Shown: piece by piece, positions 34,940 through 45,358 of the stretch
Position numbering within the stretch: position 1 is the stretch's first letter
How the letters are laid out: each line of letters starts with the position of its first letter
From: Uranotaenia lowii
Taxonomy: Eukaryota > Arthropoda > Insecta > Diptera > Culicidae
Direction: 5' to 3'
NCBI RefSeq assembly: GCF_029784155.1
Contig: NC_073692.1
Span: forward strand, 21,085,359-21,149,358
Length of the DNA stretch: 64,000 bases
Notes under the pieces: generated by a model
Database searches by the model: none
What the model was told of the DNA's origin: nothing
Seen by the model: only the letters and a program-made list of their open reading frames with translations
Made by a program: the position numbers and the translations under genes

Positions 34940-36894
34940 CTAGCTGAACCCGTACGAACTTCGTTTCGCTTTAAATCATTTGTACGTCAAAATGAGTTTA
35001 GAAATTGAATTCGAAACATTCTTTCGACAATTTTGGGGAAAAAATTCAACAGTGTTTAAAGTCGCTACTATTACTATTACTTGAAATCAAATTAAACTGT
35101 AGATTGGCTTTTTATTAAAATTTATGTGAGAGTGTTTTCTTCTCGATCGGTTGCAAAATCTAGTTATTATGGCAGAAACATGTACTATTTGTTTATGTGC
35201 ACGACTCTTTTGCTTGACCTTCACACTTAAATTGGTATCAATTAACTGCCTCCAACAAAATTATTGCACAAAACACTGAACTTTCAATGAAACCCCTTTT
35301 TTTTCTGTCCCATGGCCCGAAATTCGATAGTTGAAACCAATTTGACGTTCCTCAAAACTCCCTTGTGCCATTTTTTCTTTTCAAATTATATGTAAAATTA
35401 CGTCAGGAACTTGAAAACAGTGATCAGTGAATATAGACGCCCCTTTCGCCGACCCTTGGCACGGAACATGCTACCTGGAGTCAATTGCTCATAGTTTATA
35501 ACCCTCATCTGAACATTTTCATCTCAATTCGATGCATGATCACGACAATATCGCGAAAACAGTTAGCAACTAACATGGACGGCCTTTTTTTGACCACGAT
35601 TCAAAACTTGAACACCTGAAATCAATTATCTTTTCTGTTAAACTCCCATGTGCCAATTTTCATTACAATTCTATGCTCAATCAAGAGAATATCGTAAAAA
35701 CAGTGAACAGATAATAACCCCTTTTGCCGACCCCTGAGTCAAGATTTGAAACCTGAAAGCAAAAGAGCGTCCCTCAAAACTCCTATGCGGAAATTTTCAT
35801 CTCAATCCAATGTTGAATAACGTCAAAATCGCAAAAACATTAAAGTTGGGTATGGACGACTCCTTCAGCCGACTTTTGATCCGCAATACGAAACTTGAAA
35901 TCGATTGCTCGTCTTTTAAAACACTCATGTGCAAATTTTCATCACAATCCAGTGTATAATAACACCAATATCGCAAAACATTAATCAGTGAATATGGACG
36001 ACCCCTTTGGCCAACCTCTGACCCTAAATTTGATAACTGTAATCGATTGCTCGTCTCACAACACTCATGTGCAAATTTTCATCACAATCCAATGTAAAAT
36101 AAAGCCAATATCGCGAAACATTAATCAGTGGATATGGATGACCCCTTTGGCCGATCCCTAACCCTAAATTTGATAACTGTAATCGATTGCTCGTCTCTCA
36201 GAACACTCATGTGCAAATTTTCATCACAATCCGATGTAAAATAACGCCAATATCGCAAAAACATTAATCAGTGAATATGGACGACCCCTTTGGCCGATCC
36301 CTGACCCTAAATTTGATAACTGTAATCGATTGTTCGTCTCTCAAAACACTCATGTGCAAATTTTCATCACAATCCGATGTATAATAACGCCAATATCGCA
36401 AAAAAATAATTCAGTGGATATGGACGACCCCTTTTGCCGACCCCTATCCCTAAATTTGACAACTGTAATCAATTGCTCGTCTCTCAAAACACTCATGTGC
36501 AAATTTTCATCACAATCCGGTGTATAATAACCCCAATATCGCAAAAACATTAATCAGTTGATATGGACGACCCCTTTGGGCGACCCCTGACCCTAAATTT
36601 GATAACTGTAATCGATTGCTCGTCTCTCCAAACACTCATGTGCAAATTTCCATCACAATCCGACAAAAATAACGTCATTATCTCGAAAACAATATTTGTC
36701 TTGTATGGACGACCCCCTTCAGAAGGGGTCGTCCAAAAATCTAAAAACATTTTTCATCATTCCTGGTCCTAATGAGCATCCATGCCAAATTTCAGATCTC
36801 TAGCTCTTAAGTCGGCTGAGTCTATAGAGGACAAACAAACAAACAAACAAACAAACAAACAAACATACAGATAATTGCTTTTTATATATATAGA
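34940..36894 (-). mobile_element. Non-autonomous Helitron 2, with ~9 tandem units
   Basis: On the minus strand it starts TCTATATATATAAAAAGCAA and ends GGGTTCAGCTAG, between A and T. Same family as the copy at 21825. The body is made of about nine tandem units of about 141 bp (CGACCCCTTTGGCC-type phrase at about 35438, 35580, 35717, 35855, 36000, 36138, 36283, 36424 and 36566). No coding sequence for Rep or helicase. Confidence 0.9.
35430..36715. repeat. Tandem array, ~141 bp period, inside Helitron 2
   Basis: About nine units; the four between 36000 and 36600 are the most alike and the leftmost the most diverged. Each unit has ATCGATTGCTCGTCTC, CTCATGTGCAAATTTTCATC and CAATATCGCAAAAACATTAA landmarks. 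The same unit makes up Helitron 1. Confidence 0.92.
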
Positions 36895-37073
36895 TGACGA
36901 TGTTCAAGTTTTTTTTTGGTCAGGATTACTGCGTTTTGACCAAATTTGCCAGGATATTTCTTGAATTTTTAATCAAAAAATTTGAAATTTATTACCCGGA
37001 TTTTGACCGGTGTTTTGTTGTCCGGATTTGTCCGGCCAGAATTTGTAAGTACTGTAAAAATTCTGGCAACCTT

Positions 37074-40034
37074 AGTTTACGTCATCACAAATTTTATTCT
37101 GTTATGAAATATTTATTCAAGAAATCAATTACAGCGATTATTTTATTTTGGTATTATTGGTTCTTCTAAATGCTAAACTTCACATTCAAAAGCGTAGTAA
37201 TAAATTATACAAAACAATATTTTTTCGAAGTACACAGTGTTTACTTATTTTGGGTGATTTTAATTCGAATATCCATTTTGATTTTTTTTTCTATCAGGTT
37301 ATATTTTGAAAACAACTTTAAAAAATGGATAAAAAACATTTCAAAAGCTTCTGCACTTTTTTGACAAAACTTTTAAACATTACAAATTTTTTTTTAAACA
37401 AAGGTTGTAAATCAATGATCAACTTTCACTTTGACCCAAAATGATTTTGACTTCTGCGAAAAAAGTGAAAGAAGTTTTTTCATTTGTATGCTTTTATAAT
37501 TTTGTTTTCAAATTTCTATCGCCGTCATAACTATGTTATGATATTTTAATGGCATTTCGGCGAGATGAACTCTAGAAGAAGCAAAATCGAAATTTTGTAA
37601 AATACGGACATTTAGATTTGTTTTTCATAAAAGTTTCAAACAAAACTGAACTAAGGCTTATTTTTAAAGCCAACAATCAAATCGTTTTGCTGGCTATTAC
37701 AAATTTATTAAATGGAATAAAAGGTTTTTCTTAACTTCCTTCAGAAATGTCAGAAAAACTTATATTATTCCAAATTTTCAAAAACTGTAGATTATAACTT
37801 TTTTGGATCATTCATCATCATCAAAAAATATAATCATTATTATCAATTACAAAAGTTCTTGTTCATGTAGATTTGTTAGAACACCATCAATAATTTGTTT
37901 GTTAACGATGATTGATTTTACTTTAAATAGATTCATTTAAAAAATAATTAAACTCTATATCACCATAGAAAAACAAGGTGATAGAGAAAGACTGACAAAA
38001 GATTCGAGTTCAGGACGGCATTATATACTAATCAAACATCAATACAAACATAAGTAATGGAATCTGTTATCCCTTGAGTTATCAATTGAATTCTTCAAAA
38101 AAGTTATTTAAATGGTAAGACGTTTTCATTGAGCAAATTTTCTTCTAAAGTGTTTAAAAAATTTTATTTTTTCATTTGAATGTAATATTTGAATTTTCAA
38201 ACATTGTTTTTCGAATTAAGTAGAAAAGCATTATAAATTTAATTAAAACTATCGCAATGTATATATAAACTATTTATATTATTTTTAAATATTTTAAATA
38301 AGTTGATCTTTGTTTTCAATTCTAAATTATTATGTTCTAAAAACATAAACTACTTTAAAATAAAGAAACATAGGTTCTTTTTTTTTCCTCTCCAGAACAA
38401 CATGTATCAATTGATGGCAGTTTCATATTCATAACTTGAGGTTTTCAACTAAAAAACATGTGCTTGACAATTTATAAAGGTTTCACTTATTTTTACTGTT
38501 ATGAATCATTTTTTTAATCGCCTATGAGTTTTTGATTAATCTATGAATAGTTCAAGAACTGATTCGAAATTGTAACTTCAATGCTAAATTTGAATGTGCA
38601 ATTTTAACTTAATTGATTTTTTCGGCTTTCAAAATTGGCAACAAAGCATTGAATTCTTATATTTTTTTAAAGGTTTGTTATTGACCATTCAAAAAATAAT
38701 CCATTTCCCAACGTGTAATTTGTCAGTTCCAACAAGTTTTCCATGTTAATTTGAACATGTTGTATTATGAAAATGTAGAGTTCATATTGTGCATTTAAAA
38801 ATTGAACTTATAACGCTTATTTTGATAACTGGTGGAATTTGAATATAATGATAATGAGAATGAATAGTTATTAATTATTAATTAATTTATAATAATTGAT
38901 TTCTAATATGATCTGTATTTAATTAAAAAAAATCCGTCTTTTTTTTCTTTTCAAATCTGGTGTTCTTATTCCTGAAGTTTTATATTTTGGTTTATTCAAA
39001 ATATTCAATTTAAAAATATATTTCAGATGTGTAAACTAGAGTGCTTGAAATTTATTTTAAAGCCAATATCCATCACATAGTTTTGAATAATTTACTATTG
39101 ACTTACCGGAAATTGCATTCATTTAAACATTGATTTTAACTGATTTTGAAATGTTTCGAAGTTTTATTTTGGTGTGTTTGTCTTAAAAGCAATAATGAAA
39201 TATTCACTTTCGTGTCAATACAATATTTTAACCTCATTTTAGAGCCAGGAGTTTATCTGGATTGTCTCAAAGTTGCAAAAGTTTTTTCCCATTTTTCAGG
39301 CTGATGGTCCATATGACGATAGTAATTATGTCCAATCTTGACCTTAAGTGTTTTATGCAAAGCTTTTGGAAAACTTCCAATCCAATTAGAAACTTCCAAA
39401 ATTTCCAAAATAAAAAAAAACAATTTTTTCAATTGCAGTATGGTTTCAGACTCGGATCAAGCACGTCAAATGCTATCACAGAATAAACTGATTCTATTAT
39501 AACAAAAATTTATTAAATAATATCGTTGTTTCTTTGACTAGAGAAATAATTGAAAATAACATATTGAATATTTTTATACAAACCCTTTCAGGCTAATGCG
39601 TAGTAAGAAGGTTAAGAAAAAACAGTTTTCCTAGCTAATGAGAAAAAAACAGAATCTGAAAAATATACCATGTATGCTTTATCTGTAAAATGGTCACTAA
39701 ACAATGATTGAAAATGGATCAATCGACAAATTTTATTTTTTTACTTATGTAATCCTACTTAGAAGTCTTGAAATCTGGAGTTGTTCTTAATAAACCTTAC
39801 TTACTTCTACTTTTCCTTTACAATTCAAGACAAAGTGGAAAATTTGAACCACCGACGACCACAAAATTATATGAAAACTATTTATCCTACAAAAAAAACC
39901 TCCACGCCATTAACATGAAGTTGTGAGCACTCTGTTTGTCTGCAACCGAATCATGATGTATCCTTTTTTTTCTACCATCTCTCGTTCAGACACTGCGGAT
40001 TACATACTCTTGGTTACATTTTTACAATGTTTGC
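37074..40034. other. AT-rich DNA, no gene recognised
   Basis: Long AT-rich stretch with homopolymer runs and no open frame above about 90 codons that has coding character. No inverted or tandem repeat found. Confidence 0.5.
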
Positions 40035-40775
40035 CTACAAACGGGCGCAAGGTGAGTTCTTTCTGTGATGTGGGTTGCCCACTGCCCAGGCCACGTCGCC
40101 GTCGTCGTTCTTCCTTCTAAATATCTTCTCTCCTGCTTGCCTGACGGAACAAAACCATAAGCTACAAAGCAGTGACTGTTGCTTGGCTGATTTTTCGTCT
40201 GTTTTCTGCCGTGTTATCTTACACAAAACCGGAGAGCATGTAGTCGCGTTTCTTGTTCCAAAGTACCCAAACATCCCGTCATTCCATATTTCCACCTGCC
40301 TCAAGTTGGTAGTTATAAAAGAACTGGAAAGCTCTTCCACTTTTCCAGACACACTCACTAACAGACGAATGGCGGACGCGCAAAACCCCAATGAGGAAAG
40401 AGATAAAAGGAAGGCGTGGCAGTTACCTTTTATGCATTCATTTTTTATGCCTTTAATCATTAGTTTCGTATCTTTTCCAAAACCAACCAAAGCTGCAAAC
40501 CGACACACTTTGTCTGTTTTTTTTCCTTTTTCTCGAGACCCATCTTCTTCCTCACGGTTTTCTTTGGGCAGCGAAAAAAAAAATCCCTCCCTATGTTGTA
40601 ACAGTTTCTGCTCTTGACTTTTTCTTGTGAGTCTGTAAATGGAAGACTGGGTCGAATTGCCAAAATAAAAACCAGTGAATCTGACGAGCCGGGCTTTGAT
40701 CATATTTTTGACAGGCAAAATCCGGGCGTGCTGGTTTATGGCACACAGAATATGTTTAATCTGTTTGGGAAACAT
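40035..40775 (-). CDS. Uncertain 246-codon open frame
   Basis: An ATG-initiated minus frame of 246 codons in a block that is clearly more GC-rich than the flanking 3 kb. The protein has no recognisable domain, many Lys/Arg/Ser residues, and an overlapping 180-codon plus frame exists at 40075-40617, which also contains a well-placed ATG (ACGAATGGCGGAC at about 40368, reading MADAQNPNEERDKRKAW). Two long overlapping frames on opposite strands are what a locally stop-poor region gives by chance. The block may instead be a conserved promoter or 5' UTR region. Confidence 0.15.
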   Translation of the reverse strand: MFPKQIKHILCAINQHARILPVKNMIKARLVRFTGFYFGNSTQSSIYRLTRKSQEQKLLQHREGFFFSLPKENREEEDGSREKGKKTDKVCRFAALVGFGKDTKLMIKGIKNECIKGNCHAFLLSLSSLGFCASAIRLLVSVSGKVEELSSSFITTNLRQVEIWNDGMFGYFGTRNATTCSPVLCKITRQKTDEKSAKQQSLLCSLWFCSVRQAGEKIFRRKNDDGDVAWAVGNPHHRKNSPCARL

Positions 40776-42079
40776 TAAATGAGTAACTAACCCTTGATGA
40801 CCTGGACCGGATATAAAATACGAAAGCTTTTGAAAGCTTTCAAATTCATTAAACTTTGGTTGTTTTTTTTCGAATCCATGCTTACTTAATTTTAAAATAA
40901 AATAAGTTTGATCTGGATCTACATAACTACCGTCATTTTTATAATCCAGTTACCAGTCTGGGCTAAAAATGCATAAAAATTCGAATCGAAGATTCTCCTT
41001 TGAAATCTCGTTCCCGTATGCTGGAATATTATTGTTTCTATTCAAAAATCAATTTTTATGATTTCAGCCAGTAGAATTTTTTGAAGCATTTATTTTACCC
41101 CTAAATGTATGCAGCAATTAATGCTTTTTCTTTAAAAACATTTTTGAGATACAAAATGTAAAATTTATTTCGAACAAAACCAAAAATAACTGCAATTGGT
41201 GCTTCATGCGTTTTGACATCACAAATATATCAAGCAGAATTCAAACAAAACAAAATTTCAAAATTGCAGAATTGAACCTAATTAAACCTAATTTAGAATC
41301 AGATTACCTATTTCAAATTCATGTTTTAATTCGGATTCGAAAGTCGGATTAAATATAAATTATGATAAACATTCGCAAGTCGGATTAAATAAAAATTATT
41401 GAAATAAAAAATTAAGCTTAAAATCAAATATTCATGACTGAGGGCTCCTTGGCATAAATTTTTAATTTTTATCTTGAATTCATAAAACGATTTCTGTTAA
41501 TTTCAGAAATCATTTTGAAATTTGAAAACATATCCAAAATTCAAATTTCTAACTAAAATTTAGCATTCAAATTCCAAATTAATAAACAAATCTCAGATTC
41601 AAATTCAGCTCGTAAATGACTTTCACAATCAAATGAATACATTGCGGATAGCGAAAAAATTTAAGCCAAAAAACACCTATATTCGACAATCTGTTACTTA
41701 GAAACCACTTGGCGTAATTTTACAAATTCAATAACTCTGAATTGCCGATAATGTTGTGTTTAATTTTGTAAAATATAGTTTAACGATGAAATTGATAACA
41801 TTCGCGCTAGAGATGTAATGAGTAACTTTTACATGTGTTACTTTATAAAGAAGAATTTCAGTTTATTTTGCAAGTTTTGTTGAATTTAAAAACTGGATCT
41901 GATTTATTCAATATAAGTAATACAAGATTTTAATAAAAAAAATCATTTTTAGTGAAACTATTTGCTGATAAAAAAACATAATAATATTTTGGATCGAATT
42001 TGGGAGTCTCAAAATATGAATCACTAAAATTGAACCATTTATTGAATATTTTATTTATCATTTATATAACGGCTGGATT
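40776..42079. other. No gene recognised
   Basis: AT-rich DNA. Near 41093 there is a third copy of the dispersed phrase TTTTACCCCTAAATGTATGC. Confidence 0.5.
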
Positions 42080-42312
42080 TTGTTGAAAAGGACATCAACC
42101 CACTCAACTGCCCTCAATTCCGCCCTATCGAAAAATTTTGGGCAATTGTCAAGCAGAAGATGAAGAGGAATGGTAGGACGACTCGGGAAGCAACAGAGAT
42201 GAAGAGATTGTAAACAAAATGGCCGCTTAGGTCAGTGAATAGGGCGTCCAAACTTTGATGAGTGGTTCTAGACGAAAAGTTCGAAATTTTATCAAAAAAA
42301 AATATCGAAATA
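42076..42312 (+). pseudogene. Tc1/mariner-like transposase, C-terminal relic
   Basis: The plus strand reads VEKDINPLNCPQFRPIEKFW and then AIVKQKMKRNGRTTREATEM, followed by a stop. The NxPQxRPIExFW block is the region of the last catalytic acidic residue in mariner and Tc1 transposases. After the stop the downstream frame continues as a degenerate C-terminus (VRNF-like). No start, DNA-binding domain or earlier catalytic aspartates are present, so this is a dead 3' fragment. It is cut on its right by the TA-flanked MITE at 42315. Confidence 0.7.
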
Positions 42313-42314
42313 TA

Positions 42315-43179
42315 CAGTCCCCCCACAATCATTAGTCACTTAACGTATCATTTCACCACAAAATGTTCATTCATTCGGGTGTAAGTGGACCAAACATCAA
42401 GCTTTGCATGAATTTCAGTCATTAAATATTCCCTCTTTGATTTCAAACATGATTTTGTTTCCAATTTTGTTGAAAAATAAAATAATTTACCGAAACAATC
42501 AACGTTTTTCAAAACCACAATTATGGGTCAAAATTGAAGCTTGTAACAATTATTAGTCATATTGCCCACAATTATTAGTCACATAGAAGTCCATGGCAAC
42601 ACCCGAATATCAACATGAAAATCAACAAGTTTCTGGCAAACATTCAGGGGCATTCTTCGCTAGTATACGTTCAAGGGGCAATTGGGTTGAGCTAGCAACC
42701 AAGAAATGTTTTGTTTTGCTTGCGAAAAAGTGACCCATGATTGTGTGAAACTTGGTGGATTCTGTAACAATTATGGGTCACTTTTATTTTGCTAAATATT
42801 ATTGAATTTTCGTATTTCATTCGCTCATTTTTATTTGGAAAATGTAAACTCTTCTTTTGTGCTTATATGGGACGAATTCATTTGGTTGGAATCTTTGAAA
42901 TACCCGCATAAGGGTCTTAACGGTTTAGGATGTCAACCTTATAACATTGGAATTTTATGCGATAGTTCCACAGCTTATAGTTCACCTTTGATAAAAAGTA
43001 TTCAAACAGCAATTTTACTGTTATCAAACGCACAAATAATAATTTTAATGCATTTAGATGATATTTTCGATTAACTAAAAATAATAATTTAATAAAACAT
43101 CTTTTGGTTTAGTAGATATCAGCAGTTCTAATGATCGGTGACTAATAATTGTGTGTGACCCATGATTGTGGGGGGACTG
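42315..43179. mobile_element. TA-flanked MITE with CAGTCCCCCCACAATC termini
   Basis: Perfect inverted termini CAGTCCCCCCACAATCAT and TA dinucleotides on both sides (42313-42314 and 43180-43181) identify a Tc1/mariner/pogo-type non-autonomous element. Inside, ATTAGTCAC and ATGGGTCAC variants of one motif occur at least eight times, in both orientations. The 90-codon frame at 42802-43074 has no transposase motif. The element has inserted at the end of the mariner transposase relic. Confidence 0.9.
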
Positions 43180-43181
43180 TA

Positions 43182-44974
43182 TTTTTTTTCCTTTGAAGTG
43201 CAACAAAAACCCTACATTTTGATTAAAAATCTTTTTTTTTCGTTTACATAGCTCCGAGATAGACTCGTTTTAAGGCGTCCAGATTTGTAGTGATCCATGC
43301 TTTAGTTTTTGCCCTTCTTGAACAGTTATCGTCAAAGGACGATTTGGCTGTATCCAGTCAATTAGGAACGTTCTTGACGATCAGTCTTACCCATCAGAAC
43401 TGATTCTAGACATCTAAAAGAGGTTAGCTTTCGAGAATTGCTTTTGCATTTCCATTGAAGCAAATAGCGAATAACTTTTTAGATATTTTTCCATAAGTGT
43501 CACGAAACTTCAACAGCGATTTTCATGCCAAACAGTTTATACGACCTGTTTAAAACTGCTCAAAATTTTGTTTTTTTTCTCAGTTTGGTTTTGAGTTCTC
43601 TTTGGTGTATTTGGAGACATCTGGTAGCCCAGCCAAAATTCTAAAATTGATTCCAAACTGTCGTTGGAAATTTTAAACAAGTTTTGCAGGCTAGCTTGCA
43701 CGTTTGTTCTCTGTGCTTTCATTCATAACGTTAAAGCAATAGTAAGTTCCTTTCAGTGTTTGCTGCTTGACAAAAATAAAAAAAATGTTTACTTGAAGCT
43801 TAAAAAATCGTCAAATTTCATATCATGAAAAGTGTTGTTGATCGAAAACACCCCAAAATGTGATGCTAGTATATCTGCAAGTTTGGTATACGAAAAAGGG
43901 TTATTTCAACATGCTTCCAGTATCAAAAGAAAGACAATTGATTCAAGCAGCTTCAAATCGTTACAGATTTTAGCAACATATTCCTAATCCCACTTATCGT
44001 GGCGTTAATCGGGACATGTAGAAAAGAGTGTCTGGAATCCCCTAGAATCGTTGAAAAGAGAAACCGATGAATAATAACTTTCAAGTTGATCCCAGAAAAA
44101 AATTGACGATAAACTTGCGCTGAAAAAAATATTAAAGAAAACTATTTTTTTCCACTATTTTTGCCCCTGGAGCTGGGTCCATCAGTTACAATTTTCCGAA
44201 TATTAATGTGGGTGATAAAAAAGGTTTAGGAATTATATTTTAATTTAAAAATTTTCCATATACAAGTTGTTTTGCTTATCACTCAAAAAAAAAAAAAAAA
44301 CTGTGATCGAATGTGAAATGATCACGATCATGACGTTTAAATATTTTTCAATAAAATCCTTTTGATTTTTGTGATTCGACCAACACAAAGATTGTACGCA
44401 AAGTTTTTTCATTATCGACAGCAGGCCCGAGCAAAAGACATGCTTAACCAATAAAAAAAATAAAAACTATTTCTTAAACTATTTTCTTACTCATAACTTA
44501 CAAACACGAAACAATAATAAAATTTACTGATATGATCTAAAACTAATCAGAATCAAAGTTTCAAATAAGTATTTCTCCCGGTAGGTAATAAATAAAAATT
44601 CAAATTGATGATGAACTAGATTTCTAAAATCAATATTTTCGAAATTCAAAAAAATAATGCAAATTAAAATTTCCAATTAAAACAGAATTAAAAGCTTCGG
44701 ACATAAGAAAAAGTGCCAAGAAATAGAATGATTTAATATATACATATGTAACCCCAGTTTTTAAAACAAATTGAATTTTAACTCAAGAAAAAAAAACTAC
44801 CGTTTTTAATAATTGTTAAGCTCAATGATAAAAATTGTTCGTTAATAATCATATTAATTAACAATTCTTTTCTTTATTTTCCATTGAAGGGTTGATTGAT
44901 AAATTTCTCTGAGTTATCTAAATTTTTAGTTATATTTATTCACGACTGTAAATATGAATTTTCTTTAAGGATAA
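43182..44974. other. No gene recognised
   Basis: AT-rich DNA. Open frames here are short and featureless. Confidence 0.5.
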
Positions 44975-45358
44975 AAATATGATAAATTAGAATCCGGGCA
45001 GTTCAAACGCGTGTATTTTAAAACCTTATCGTTTTATCGATCAACGTGAGCATTTTAGTGAGTCTTCTTATACTTCTTATCTATTTGGGCCAAAAAATAT
45101 CAGAAAAAAAAATTAACAGTTCATGAGTTTTCAAGTCGATAATGAAAGATTTCCGAGGTGATTGTTCAAAAATATTTTGAATCTCGTCCTTTTTCACCGT
45201 AAATTTCTCAAAAACACGTAAACTTAGACATCTGGAAAAATAGGTAAGGTAGACCTTTTCATTACCAACATAACGCTGCCAACATTTTGCATATCTGAAC
45301 TCTAGTAATGTAGTTTTTACTGGAATAAATTGCCTGGACTCTAAATGATCATAGCTTT
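44975..45358. mobile_element. Short relative of the TA-flanked element at 9675
   Basis: Left end ATATGATAAATTAGAATCCG and right end TCTAAATGATCATAGCTTTA match the termini of the 9675 element. The interior aligns to 11060-11400 (shared ATACTTCTT, CATGAGYTTTCAAGTC, TTTTGCATATC phrases). It lacks the hairpin insertion and everything left of it. Confidence 0.7.

Larger units (their letters stand above)
34744..37073. mobile_element. AGGTTGCC-type MITE split by Helitron 2
   Basis: Left end AGGTTGCCCGAATCTGG at 34744, right end ATTCTGGCAACCTT at 37073. Both flanks of the Helitron carry the family's CCCGGAT and TGTCCGGCC phrases, so they once formed one element of about 375 bp. The outer flanks AGCTTGCG and AGTTTACG match at 6 of 8 positions and may be a worn target duplication. 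A relative lies at 58596-59046. Confidence 0.6.

Noticed and set aside
36330..36772. Overlapping 65-69 codon frames on both strands
   Set aside because: They repeat with the ~141 bp Helitron units and are not genes.
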